NCBI RefSeq assembly: GCF_014356525.2
Contig: NC_052518.1
Coordinates: 12,354,201-12,418,200, forward strand
DNA length: 64,000 nt
Reading direction: 5' to 3'
Source: Nilaparvata lugens
Lineage: Eukaryota; Arthropoda; Insecta; Hemiptera; Delphacidae
In this document: positions 1 through 9,936 of the stretch, one piece after another
Layout of the letters: the number at the start of each line of letters is the position of its first letter
Position numbering within the stretch: position 1 is the first letter of the stretch
Program-made: the position numbers and the translations under genes
The notes under the pieces: generated by a model
Told to the model about the DNA's origin: nothing
The model's database searches: none
What the model saw: the letters and a program-made list of their open reading frames with translations, nothing else

Positions 1-120
1 AATATACAATTGGCCGTGTCTATTCTATAACTGGTCTAAGGGTTAGGAAAAGCTTTAGGCTGGGAAAGCTTAGGTTAGGAAAAGCTTTTGGTTAGGAAAA
101 CTCAGATTGGGAATATAATA
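1..120. repeat. short imperfect GGTTAGGAAAAGCTT repeat
   Basis: The words TTAGGAAAAGCTT and GGTTAGGAAAA recur three to four times with small changes. It is a local degenerate repeat with no coding potential. The TTAGG words are not in tandem, so I do not read this as telomeric. Confidence 0.5.
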
Positions 121-726
121 ATTTGATGATTTCAATAATCAAAATGGCTGCTACTCATAGGTTAAATGCATATAAAATTGTGCTATTTTGAACTTGGTTT
201 ATTTTTAAAACAATAGTGACCGCCGTTTAATTTTTGTGATTTTGTGCTCAAAATAACATACTAAATTGATCCCAACCAAAAATTTGATGACAGGTATGTT
301 GGCACTGGACGTGCACTTACACCTAAATCTTAAACATTCTACACCTTTATTCTATTTAAATTTCATTCAAACTTATTTTAATATATCCAAATTGAATCAA
401 TATTATCAGATTAATCAAAATAATTAAAGATGAATATTTTTATAAAGCAAAATATTGTTTCTATTCACCCCAGAAATGGTTTTAAAGCAACAGAATCTAT
501 ATTATCAAGGTAAGACATACAGTGTTGCTATTCACATCAACTGGCAGGTGAACAGCAACAGGTATGATTTTTTAATAACTGGTATTTTATTTCTCAATTA
601 TTAATACTGATATTGAATCTACAGCTAAAGATTAAACTTTAATCATGAAACATTTTCAATTATCAGTATTCTTCAGTTATTAATATGAAAACGTGAAAAA
701 CTCTTGCTATTCACCCCATTTTACAG
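121..726. other. AT-rich non-coding stretch
   Basis: No gene seen. Around 532-565 an interrupted inverted repeat pairs GTTGCTATTCAC with GTGAACAGCAAC, and the phrase CTATTCACCCC occurs near 470 and again near 707. These are short, unassigned repeat remnants. Confidence 0.5.
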
Positions 727-935
727 TATGCAACTTTTTTCAGTAGCTGCTACAGTTTTGTAACTTTACCCACATATCGCTACAGCTGGCAATATCTCAG
801 CTAAGCAACTTTCTTCAGTAGCTGTTACCGGTATGCAACTTTTTTTCAGTAGCTGCTACAGTTTTGTATTTTTACCCACATATCACTACAGCTGGCAAAA
901 TTCAGCTAAGCAATTTTCTTCTGTAGCTGTTACAG
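727..935. repeat. 105-bp tandem duplication
   Basis: Two adjacent copies of a unit of about 105 bp begin TATGCAACTTTTTT at 727 and again near 832. Each holds CAGTAGCTGCTACAG and CACATATC(G/A)CTACAGCTGGCAA. Differences are a few substitutions and small gaps. A partial third copy may trail to about 970. No coding meaning is seen. Confidence 0.75.
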
Positions 936-985
936 TTACGCAACTTCCTTCACCTATCACTGCAGATGGTGAGATATTGCAACTT

Positions 986-1250
986 TTATTCAATTGAATC
1001 TTGTTTCAATTTATATGAAAGTCTATTTGTGATAATTTTATCAATGCATGTGGCTGAGTAAGTTGTTTCTCTTGTTACTCTGTCAAACAACAACTCAAGC
1101 CCATAGGAGGTAATTAAATCCTTGAAATTGTTTTTCTGTGGGGAGCTTTTCAGAATGTCAACATTGAAGTCTCCTCCAATTAAAAAAAGTTTATTTTCAG
1201 AGTCCAAACATGCAACTAGTTGCAGCACTTGTTGAAGTAGTATTCCGAGT
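986..1250 (-). pseudogene. LINE endonuclease fragment
   Basis: An 80-residue minus-strand reading frame contains LFLIGGDFNVDIL, the GDFN block of the APE-type endonuclease of non-LTR retrotransposons, followed by a TYS..CID segment where these enzymes carry their next conserved block. Only the middle of the domain is left; no reverse transcriptase adjoins. It is a dead 5'- and 3'-truncated LINE scrap. The clade cannot be assigned from so little. Confidence 0.75.
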
Positions 1251-2354
1251 TAAGCAACTGGTTATAGAGATTGCTTCAGTAACAGGCAGAGTTAGGCAAT
1301 TAATTACAACCTTACCTAACCTAAACAGCCGGATTCACACAGCTGGTTGTGCAACTTGTCTAATAATCCATTTTTGTGGATTTTTGTTTCTAAATGTGGA
1401 TTCTCATAAAAAAGCGATTTGCATCCTGCACTCCATAATTCAAATTAACCGGTGATTTAATCCAGTCTGGCAGTCTCTTTAGACTTTTTGACCATAGCGA
1501 GTCTGCTGGCTAGTTTTAACCTAATTCATTGGAATTAGGTTATGGCGCCTTCAATGTTTACGCATGTTTTCAACAAAGACCCAAAGTTAATTTTTACAGA
1601 TGAACAGAAAATAATATGAACTATCATCATTTGTGTTCGGCACTATGAAGCATGGGTTATCATCACGTTTTAAAATTACCTTATATCACTTGATTTACGA
1701 AAATTACGTTACTTCCATCTTTTGTTCCAAGACTGTTGAAACTGCGTTTTCAAATTTTGTTGCGCCCCTCCACTTTTGCAACTTCTGTGTTCTGTCCACA
1801 AACAAATATGTTCATTGTAAATATTATGAAGTAGATTAGCCAGCAAATTCAGTCTTGTAGACTCTATATTTCTGATTTCAACTATCTACTTAATTTACCT
1901 ACTTATTTAGGAATTATAAATATTGAAAAATTAGGCTACCTACCTATTTGTCTGACTTGCTGTTTTTTATCAGCCTATAGGCCTAGTAATAGTAATGTTC
2001 TAGTTATTAGTCATGCCATTTTTTAATTTCTCATTTATATTATTAGTCATCAAGCTTAAGGTTAATGCTTGTTGATCATTGAAATATTTTTGAAAAAATA
2101 TGGGGAGAATTTGATTTTCAGATAACGATTTTGTAGGTAACTGATGAACAGGTATGATGTTCTTGAGACTTGAAATTAGATCTTAAAATATGGATTGATA
2201 ATGCCCTATAAGCTCATAATAAGCATAGATTTTTCCCATCAATTTTCAAGCAAAAATAAAAAATTGGAGGCAAACGTGTTTTTCAAAAATGTCACACACT
2301 CACACCATAAGAGCGGATATCTCGAAAACTAGATCAGATATAGAAAAAGTTCTG
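1251..2354. other. non-coding stretch, nothing recognised
   Basis: Apart from short open frames of composition expected by chance, I see nothing. TATCTCGAAAACT near 2320 is a word also present in the inverted repeats of the mariner-like element at 43.75 kb. Confidence 0.45.
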
Positions 2355-2575
2355 GAATGAATATTGTAGGAAATTGTGTAAGCTTTAATTTGTTATATTA
2401 CAGTCAAGTCCTTAAGATACATCGTTTTCGAGTTATAAGCGAGAAACCAAAATAAATGGTACCTTTAAACCACCCCCACCCACTTAGCACAGTGGGTAGT
2501 GGTGGGGACTTTTGATATGTTTACCTTCTTACTTCCCTAAACAGACGTAGTGTCAAAAATTGTCATCAACTTTTC
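2355..2575 (+). repeat. dispersed repeat family A, copy 1
   Basis: Shares an extended collinear similarity with the reverse complement of 40920-41160: ATTGTAGGAAAT, GTAAGCTT, GCGAGAAACCAAAA, a CCACCCCC...AGCACAG...GGGT hairpin, GATATGTT and GTCAAAAATTG in the same order. The two copies are diverged by substitutions and gaps. No protein is encoded; it is likely a piece of a DNA transposon or MITE. Confidence 0.75.
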
Positions 2576-4699
2576 CCTCTATACCCTCTTTTGAACATTT
2601 ATTGTCTGGACTATTATTATTTGAAGGGTTTTATCTCTAGGGTTTCCAAAGGCGTTCTTAGTTGTACCTATAAATCTTCTGTGAATGTTCACATAGTATT
2701 GTACATAATGCTGTTCATGTTACTGTTCCTCATAAGAATTAATTTTTATTATTGTTGTTGATTTCATTTTCATGAAATAAAAAATGAAAAATTTCACTGT
2801 TTTTTCTGAAAAACTGGCATTAGGTACGGTAACGTAATTGTCTGTTAGAAATGACCCAAAATAATTCATCTGTAAGCTATTTCTGGTCATTTTTTGTAAA
2901 TAGAAAAACTTGATAAAAAATTGATATTTCAGGAAACTTCCGTTTTATTGAATCAACAATACCTCGTAGAATTTATCCTCAAATTTCAATGAATTTATCT
3001 GTAACGGAATTTGAAATGATCTGTCCCAAAAATTGAAATTTTGGGCACTCATATCTCAAAAAGTAATGATCGGAAAAAATATTTTCCTGAGTAAACGTTC
3101 TCTCTTTGATAGCTTGATGGTATACACATGGAAAACCTTGAAAAATATCACCAGTAGAAAGTTTTTTTAGCCTGTTGCACAGCCTACAGCTCGGCGAGAT
3201 TCGGCTGGAGTCGTTACTGTCGTCGCTTAGCAATTGCACCATTTCTTACCGTAAGTTTTCGTATAAGCAGCCGCGGCCGACTCCTATTAAAGAATATACC
3301 TTTGGTTCTTATAGGAATTTTCAGAATCTGTGGAAACTCCTTTAATAATCAATGGTACCGATTTTTTTCTAAAAAAGATTGAAATAGATTCGGGGTGGTA
3401 CCGACGAACTTGAATCTTGATTTCAAACCAACTTGAAATTTATAAAGTATGATTGTTCATATAGTTCATATACATGGGATTTATCATTTGTTATAACCAA
3501 CTTTGATGTTTTTTCTCCAAACAAGGAAAAGTAATTTTCAGAGAATGACTCAGACAGGTCATTATTGACTATAGTATATTTCTATAATATTATTATTACT
3601 ATTCCTACTTTATATTTCTTATCGTATCATTTCGCATTTTCAACTTTGGCGTTTGATCCAAATCAATAGATAGCATGGAATAGAAAATTATTTATCTTAC
3701 ATTATCCAAATATATTCAGGTGTAATGGGGCCATTGAATTCTAGTCCTGTACTAAACAATTTAGTTGACAATTATTGTCAGTCAACCTCAAAGTAATAAT
3801 TTTTCAAATACCGTACATAATTCTTCAATTACAATTTTACAATAATTTATTATTTCACAACTATTTTAAACAAGCTTTTATTTGATTAACTTTACGTTTT
3901 TATAACATATGAGAATAATATAATTTTTTTTTCATGTATTTGTTTTAATTTCATAGATATTCTACTCACATAAACATGGATTTATTCTATCCTTAATGAA
4001 GATATACGAATTAAGAACATTTTATTATGGAATGCTCGTCTGATAGTTATTAAGTTCTCTTTTACTATTCATTTATTATACTTATTATTGGATTTTAGTT
4101 CACCATCATTCCTTCAGAAAACCCAAAATTATAAGAGAAACTGAGTCTTGTTTTTGTTTCGGTTCCAAAAGTCTAATACTTTTGTATGAATTAGGCCTAC
4201 AGTATCTTTGTTATTCTGACTCATATAATCGTTCCCTTGAGATACTAATTTTTGACACAATTTTTCCACCAAATAGTGGGATTAGTAGTTGGATAATTTT
4301 TTACAGGTGGTGTTTTTAGGGTATTTTAGTCTGGAGAATAGAAGAGAATAGACGATTGATTCTCTGTGGGGAACTTGCTTTATTGGAATGTTATTAATAT
4401 TTCAATGAAAACGAGTTCTGTAGTTTTCTACAACCAGTAACCTCATTTTTATATGGTCGATGTCTCTTTATTGTGCTCCGGGATTATCGTTCAAATGACA
4501 AAAAATTGTTGTTTCTGTACTGTGAACGTTATTTTTTAAATATATTATTTTCAATTATAGGTCGGAAGTATATTCAGAGAGAATCACTCTCAATCGTACT
4601 CACGTTTATAACGAAAATCAATTAATTTTTCTTGTTTCGTTTCGTTTTTGGAAGTAAATTAAAAATTCCAGTCATTATTTTGGACTTGAAATTGAGTAT
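2576..4699. other. AT-rich intergenic stretch
   Basis: No recognisable gene. A minus-strand open frame of 87 codons at 2979-3242 resembles nothing I know and sits in repeat-like sequence (TATCTCAAAAAGTAATGATCGG near 3055), so I do not call it. Confidence 0.45.
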
Positions 4700-4870
4700 A
4701 AATCGTGTATAATTATTATGAGTGACGAGCAATTGTGTATAGACGGTGTATCGTCTTTAGGAGGAGACGATAATTTGTCGGTCCCGACTAGCTAAAAACT
4801 TCAGAGTCATCTCTCTCACTCATTACCCACACACAAGCCTATGAGCTTATGTGGGCATCCTCCTCAGTAT
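4700..4870 (+). repeat. SINE-like fragment
   Basis: Contains GTCGGTCCCGACTAGC, matching the core GTCGGTCCCGGCTGAAG of the SINE at 55581-55826 on its own strand. It then carries CACACAAGCCTATGAGC and TTATGTGGGCATCC, a tail also seen at 25805-25868 and, more diverged, at 43690-43735. The tRNA-like head is not visible here. The assignment to one SINE family is inference from these shared blocks. Confidence 0.55.
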
Positions 4871-5421
4871 TATTATTGAAACAAATCATTAACCTCTGGA
4901 CTGTTTATTTTAAATTAAGGTTGAAAGCAGTTTTGGGCGAATGCCTGTTGTGTCCACCCGCATTGTGTCGATTGCCTATAAATAAAATTTATAAATATCA
5001 ATTTAAATCATAAACAGTGTCATATGAACTGTTTTCAAAACCAAGAAACTGATATGATAAATTCATCATTATTGTCAAATCGAAACACTTTTACAGTAGT
5101 ACAATATATAAATATAATATATTTGAAATTAACTAAATTATCTCAACTAAACAATCATTCAATTTTGATAATAATCAAATGGATGTATTAGAGACTTGTC
5201 TCATTTTGTTGGTAGATTATTTTTATGTGCACCTACATTATGTGGCAGTCTCGTCAATTTGCATACAAAACAATCATTTTAGTTTATTTAACCCTTGGTT
5301 TGGCACGCACAGTTCCATCATCCAAAATCAATGAAATTTGTATGGTATGTTATATTTAGGCTAATAAACACATTGGCAGTCTCAGTTTTTCATTATTTTA
5401 TCAGAGTCAGCTGTTTTCCAG

Positions 5422-5548
5422 TGTATCCAAATGGATACATTGCCACTACTGCAAGCAACAAGTGCGAGCAAGGTATGTATCCATTTGGATACATTGCTAC
5501 TACTGCAAGGAATATGTTTCAGCTAGGCAATGTATCCATATGGATACA
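5422..5548. promoter_or_regulatory. left subterminal palindromes of the piggyBac element
   Basis: Three near-perfect 18-bp palindromes lie at 5422-5439 (TGTATCCAAATGGATACA), 5476-5493 (TGTATCCATTTGGATACA) and 5531-5548 (TGTATCCATATGGATACA), about 55 bp apart. Two are followed by ATTGC(C/T)ACTACTGCAAG. Repetition at both ends of the element suggests transposase-binding sites; that role is inferred. Confidence 0.75.
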
Positions 5549-5689
5549 TTTCATCTTCTTCAGGTTCAGCTGAAGGTAATAAAATGAAAGAAAGATCAAT
5601 TACCAATAGTTGTAATAATGAATTATAAGTTTTAATAGATTATGTGAGTAATGTTATTCTATAAAATTGAACAAAGTGTAAAATCGTGG

Positions 5690-6110
5690 GAATATAAAAG
5701 TATGAAAATCAAAATATAAATGAAAAATAGAAGAACATTCAAGTTATGAGACATCAGATACCAACAATAATAGAATGTAAAAATATAAAAATCAAAATGT
5801 AAATGTAAATGAAAAATAGAAAAAAATGCAAGTTATGAGACATAAGATATCATCAATAATGGAATGTAAAAGTATAAAAATCAAAATGTAAATGGAAAAT
5901 AGAAAAACATTCAACTTATGAGACATAGATACCATCAATAATAGAATGTAAAAGTATAAAAATCAAAATGTAAATGAAAAATAGAAAAAAATGCAAGTTA
6001 TGAAACATAAGATATCATCAATAATGGAATGTAAAAATATAAAAATCAAAATGTAAATGAAAAATAGAAAAACATTCAAGTTATGAGACCATACTATATC
6101 ATCAATAATA
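5690..6110. repeat. 83-bp tandem array, five units
   Basis: Units begin GAAT(G/A)TAAAA at 5690, 5773, 5862, 5944 and 6027, spacing 82-89 bp. Each reads ATAAAAATCAAAATGTAAATG, then AAAATAGAAAAA, then AAGTTATGAGACATA and TATCATCAATAAT. It lies inside the piggyBac element just beyond the transposase stop. Very AT-rich; non-coding. Confidence 0.9.
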
Positions 6111-6128
6111 GAAAGTACATGTTCAATT

Positions 6129-8483
6129 TTATGGTCTGTGGAAAATCTGGAAACAGTTCCGCTCTGGAATAAGACACAGGCGCACATTGCACTTGGTACA
6201 ACCAATTCTGGTCTGACCACCTGTACACAGTCGGCATCTTCCCTTTGGCACACATTCAGGGAAATGATGCAGTCCATCATATCTGACATCTGGTACAGGT
6301 CTAGGAACAGTAGGCATCTGGATGATAGTGTTCGGAGCTGGAGGTGTAGTTTTCCTTCTTGAGGGTTTGTCTTTGTTGGCTAATCCTTCAGCCACTCTTG
6401 CCCTGAACTCTTTTAGCCGGATGCACGATTTTCCGATCAGTTTGCAGTCCCTCCTCATCAGCAACCAAGCATTATTTATACATAGGTCCAATAGATGTGA
6501 GAAAAGAGACAAATACCAACGGTTGGCTTTGATACCTGTCCTGTACAGTGAGATAAGCATATCAGACAAATCAACCCCCACCCATGTGCTTATTATACTC
6601 TTTTACGATTTTTGGGCAGGAGATCTCAATTTTTCTCCCCTCTGTCTTTGAAAAACGTGTGACCGTAGTAAGAGGATGTTTTCCTACAAAATTACTTGCT
6701 AGTAAAACTTCTTTGTTATCTGTCCATTTCACAATAACAACTTTTTTTTCATTGTCAGCCATCTCAATACTATATCCTCGTTCAACTTTTCTTCTCTTTC
6801 ATTCCAATCTCACATCCACGAAGTCGATTACTTCTAATTGTTCCAAGCGCTAAAATCCCATATGTCTCTCTGAGGTAATGCAATAGCTCCAAAGACGTGA
6901 AGAAATTATCAAAATAAATTGCTGTCAAGCAAGGTTCAGGAATGGTCTTGCATAATTTGAGAATAACTTTACCTCCAAGTCCAAACTCTTCCTCTATTCC
7001 TGGCAATGAAATTTCTTCTCCATAAACAATGAAGTCATAGACGATTCCAGAAACACCTGATCGAACAAATATTTTAAAACCCCATTTATGGGGCTTTGAT
7101 TTGATATATTGTTTCCGTGATCCAGCACGTGTTCCTTTGAAGGGTGCCATCATCTCATCTATTGACTGCTGCTTTTCATTCACAATATTACGACAATTCT
7201 TCCTTATTATGTCAATTACTGGTTTCAATTTGAAGTACCTATCAGTTGAAGTCTCTGTAGGGTCAACAAATCTCACATACTTTCTCAGTTTCTGATAACG
7301 TTTCAGAGGCATGACATCTGCAATCTTGGGAACTCGAAATTGCCTACTCCAATAATCCAAGTAGGACGGCAATTGAATGACTCCCATCAGCAAATGAATT
7401 GCTATGAAATCCTTTATTTCAGCTTTTGTTGTGTTTATTGAAGCCCCAGTCTCATGGACAGACCGTTGGTTTGTTCTCAAAACAATAAGTTCGAATATAT
7501 CTTCAGAGAACATTTTATAAAAATAATCTGTCTCTGTTGGGATCTCTTGAGGTACATCAAATTTATCTTCTAGAACATTATCAATATTTCCATTGAATGG
7601 ATCTCTAGTGAAGTTGAATGTATTCTTGCAGATCTGTTTTGAAGGTAACTTTCTCTTCTTAGTTTCTTTATTTGCTGATGATTTACATTGCCTTTTCCGT
7701 TTGCAAGAAGAAGAAGAAGAGGCATATGTAATAGCAGTTGTATTGCTGTCATCCATATTGAAACTGGATGAAGCTGGCATGTTATCAGTTGGCCGAACTA
7801 TTTCATTGAGATCCTCTTCCAAAATATTATCCAGATTGATATTAGATAGATCAGGCACCTTACCTTGTTGTTCCTCTTCTTCCAACTCAGCCAATAAATC
7901 TTGGAGAGATGAAGACAATGTTGGTGGAAGAGAACTTTGATCTGAATCTTTTTCCTGGAATTGATTGTCCATTTCTTCAATATCCACATCACTCTCTTCA
8001 GAAATATCTGGATCAGGAACGAATATATTGTTGAGCTGAGCCAATTCAACAATTTTTTGGGTGCGTCCATTGAACTGTGTTGCCACCTGAAATGAGAATA
8101 GAACCATATATGAAGAAAAAATAATGAAGAACATAAAAAAACTAGAAAATAAAAGAGATATCTACATGGAAAATAACAATAATCAATTATATTGGAATTT
8201 GTATTTTGAAGTTGAGGCCTTCACATTGTATCCAAATGGATACAGCTTGTAGAGCGCAAATAGTTTGTTCACTTTGACAATGTATCCAAGCGGACACACT
8301 CAATTTGTACTTCTTGTTGTGAGGTTATTTTTACTGCAATACTGGAAGTTTGTGTTGGAAATACTTGCACCAAGCGTTATAATTCAATTTAGAATGAAAC
8401 ATAGTAGCAAAAGTAGAGAATATACTGAATATAGAAAATTTACTTACCCCATGTACACGTGCATTGGATCGGCAGTCGTCCAT
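6129..8483 (-). pseudogene. piggyBac transposase, two exons, two frameshifts
   Basis: Cut-and-paste DDE transposase of the piggyBac (DDE_Tnp_1_7) family. Exon 1 is 8483-8448, 12 codons from ATG, ending at a GTAAGT donor. Exon 2 begins at 8086 after a CTCATTTCAG acceptor. The N-terminal region is acidic (EESDVDIEEMD) and then basic (KRKRQCK). The catalytic blocks SIDEMMAPFKG and IYFDNFFTS supply the first two aspartates. Frameshift 1 is a one-base change in an A run near 6790, after MKEKK. Frameshift 2 is an extra G in GGGGG near 6577, directly before the VDLSDM block that carries the third aspartate. A Cys-rich tail (CRLC, CTKC, CLIPERNC) follows to 6129, as in other family members. The gene is dead but only lightly decayed. 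Confidence 0.9.
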
Positions 8484-8640
8484 TTTGAAAATTTGAACGA
8501 ATTAGTTCTCCTAGAGACCGCTAGATAGCCTCAGCTATCGCACAATGAATCCAAATGGACACACGAGCATTCAGAACTTTATAAAACTAGTTCTCATAAA
8601 AACAGATTATCATTGAAATCTATGTATCCGAATGGATACA
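8227..8640. promoter_or_regulatory. right subterminal palindromes of the piggyBac element
   Basis: Four copies of the same 18-bp motif: 8227-8244 and 8623-8640 keep the palindrome almost perfectly (TGTATCC.AATGGATACA); 8281-8298 and 8546-8563 are degenerate half-changed versions (GGACACA right half). They lie upstream of or inside the transposase leader, so they could serve both transposition and autoregulation; that is inference. Confidence 0.7.
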
Positions 8641-8659
8641 AAATCAAACCAAGGGTTAA

Positions 8660-9772
8660 TGCAATTGCATTCAATTGAATTATTTTCTCCTGGCAAGAAT
8701 CCAATTTAGTCCAATTATTTGGAGCGTCACATCATTCTGAAATGAAGTTGAATGAAAATACTCTTTACTAGGCAGATTTGAGTCTTGAGTAGTCTTCTTT
8801 ATAACTCAACCTTGGTGAGAACCGATATGGGCTTGATTCCGATTCCGTCTAGCATTTTTGGTATCATCCCTCACCTCTTTAACCAATCACAAACCACGGA
8901 CCTTATTTGGTTTCAACTGCGAAAAGTCAATAGAATTTTTTCCATTCTTCTACTTTATGTTGTATACATACATTGCATCGTTGTCTGTTAACATTGGTAC
9001 TGTTCCTTGAGTATGAAACTTATCAACTATAATGACATCATTGTGTTGACATTTTTCTGATATCTGGAATCTGTCACTTGCTTTTATCAATTTAGATAGC
9101 TTTTAATGTAAATAACTGGAATTTTTCACTTGCTATTATCAATCTAGATATCCTGTCCCAAACAAGGAAAATGTTTGGAGTATGACTCAGCTATTTTATT
9201 ATTGATTTCGGTCAATCCAAATTATACTTTGAAGTGTGTGAATGTTCTTGAATTTTGGCCTGCAGAAGTTAGTGATTAATTGTAATAAAACCCTGACAGG
9301 AATAAGATTGAAGATAAGTGAAACTGATAATATCAATTGCGAAATAATATCCAAGGAGATTGAAAAAATGTTGTTCACAGTGATCATAATATCAATTGTG
9401 AAATATCCAAGGAGATTAGAAAAATTTTGCCCACAGTGATGAATGAAGAATTTCTTCTCTACTCTCCCATAAACTGAGATTGATTGCACTAGACTAATAA
9501 AGCAGATATTCGATTTCTTCCTAAATAGGAAAACTAAATCGGCATGAATCTGTTGAGTACAAATCGATTGAATATTACTCCGAATATAATTGAAAATTAG
9601 TAGTAAACTATGATATGAGTCATAAACTATTTGATTCATGGTATGCTATTTCACAAATTATTAGTGAAATTAAAATGAAAACTCGCTGATTTCAGGTTAC
9701 AAGTGAACTCTAGTTCTCATTTATTTTTTTAAATAGCTGGTCTCTATGAATGCTTATGGAATTATGTTCTAG
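8660..9772. other. region upstream of the phosphatase gene
   Basis: No gene recognised. A plausible 3' splice site (ATTATGTTCTAG) ends at 9772, eleven bases before the first ATG of the phosphatase gene, so an untranslated first exon probably lies further upstream. I could not locate it or a core promoter. A short repeat (TATCAATTG(C/T)GAAATA.TCCAAGGAGATT) occurs twice near 9330 and 9390. Confidence 0.45.
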
Positions 9773-9783
9773 GTTGGTTTAAA

Positions 9784-9936
9784 ATGATGAGGCTACGGAG
9801 TGAACAACGTGAGTGCAGAAGACGCTCTCAGGACACAAAATTGAATCAATTAGCTAATCAGACTTCAAGCCGCGTCTCTTCAAGTGCTCGTAAAATAAGC
9901 AGGTGTCGAAAGCAAAGTTCAACTCTCCTCAAAGAG
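9784..9936 (+). CDS. CTDSPL2: CTDSPL2 coding exon 1
   Basis: 51 codons, phase 0, donor GTGATG. Two ATGs in tandem (9784, 9787); the second gives the conserved MRLR start. Arg/Lys/Ser-rich, with [10 protein letters not shown] resembling a vertebrate basic tract, possibly a nuclear localisation signal. An internal GTGAGT at 9809 looks like a better donor but would break phase with exon 2. Confidence 0.8.

Larger units (their letters stand above)
5288..8659 (-). mobile_element. complete piggyBac-family element
   Basis: TTAA stands at 5288-5291 and at 8656-8659, the canonical piggyBac target duplication. Immediately inside lie the terminal inverted repeats CCCTTGGTTTG (5292-5302) and CAAACCAAGGG (8645-8655), so the element proper is 5292-8655, 3364 bp. 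It carries a broken two-exon transposase gene on the minus strand, an 83-bp tandem array downstream of it and seven palindromic subterminal motifs. It is structurally complete, but its own transposase is not, so any movement would need a transposase in trans. Confidence 0.93.

Noticed and set aside
1..120. Telomeric TTAGG repeat
   Set aside because: TTAGG words are separated and embedded in a longer degenerate unit, not tandem.
2979..3242. 87-codon minus-strand frame with CRLCNRL
   Set aside because: A single Cys pair is not a zinc finger; no further motif and surrounding words are repetitive.
5690..6110. CRISPR-like array
   Set aside because: The 83-bp units are contiguous tandem repeats without unique spacers, within an insect transposon.
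9199..9639. 146-codon minus-strand frame upstream of CTDSPL2
   Set aside because: Ile/Phe/Ser/Asn-rich, as expected of AT-rich noise; no domain, overlaps a short internal repeat.
9809..9814. GTGAGT as the splice donor of CTDSPL2 exon 1
   Set aside because: It would leave phase 1 and break the join to exon 2; the later donor at 9937 keeps the frame and the conserved basic tract.
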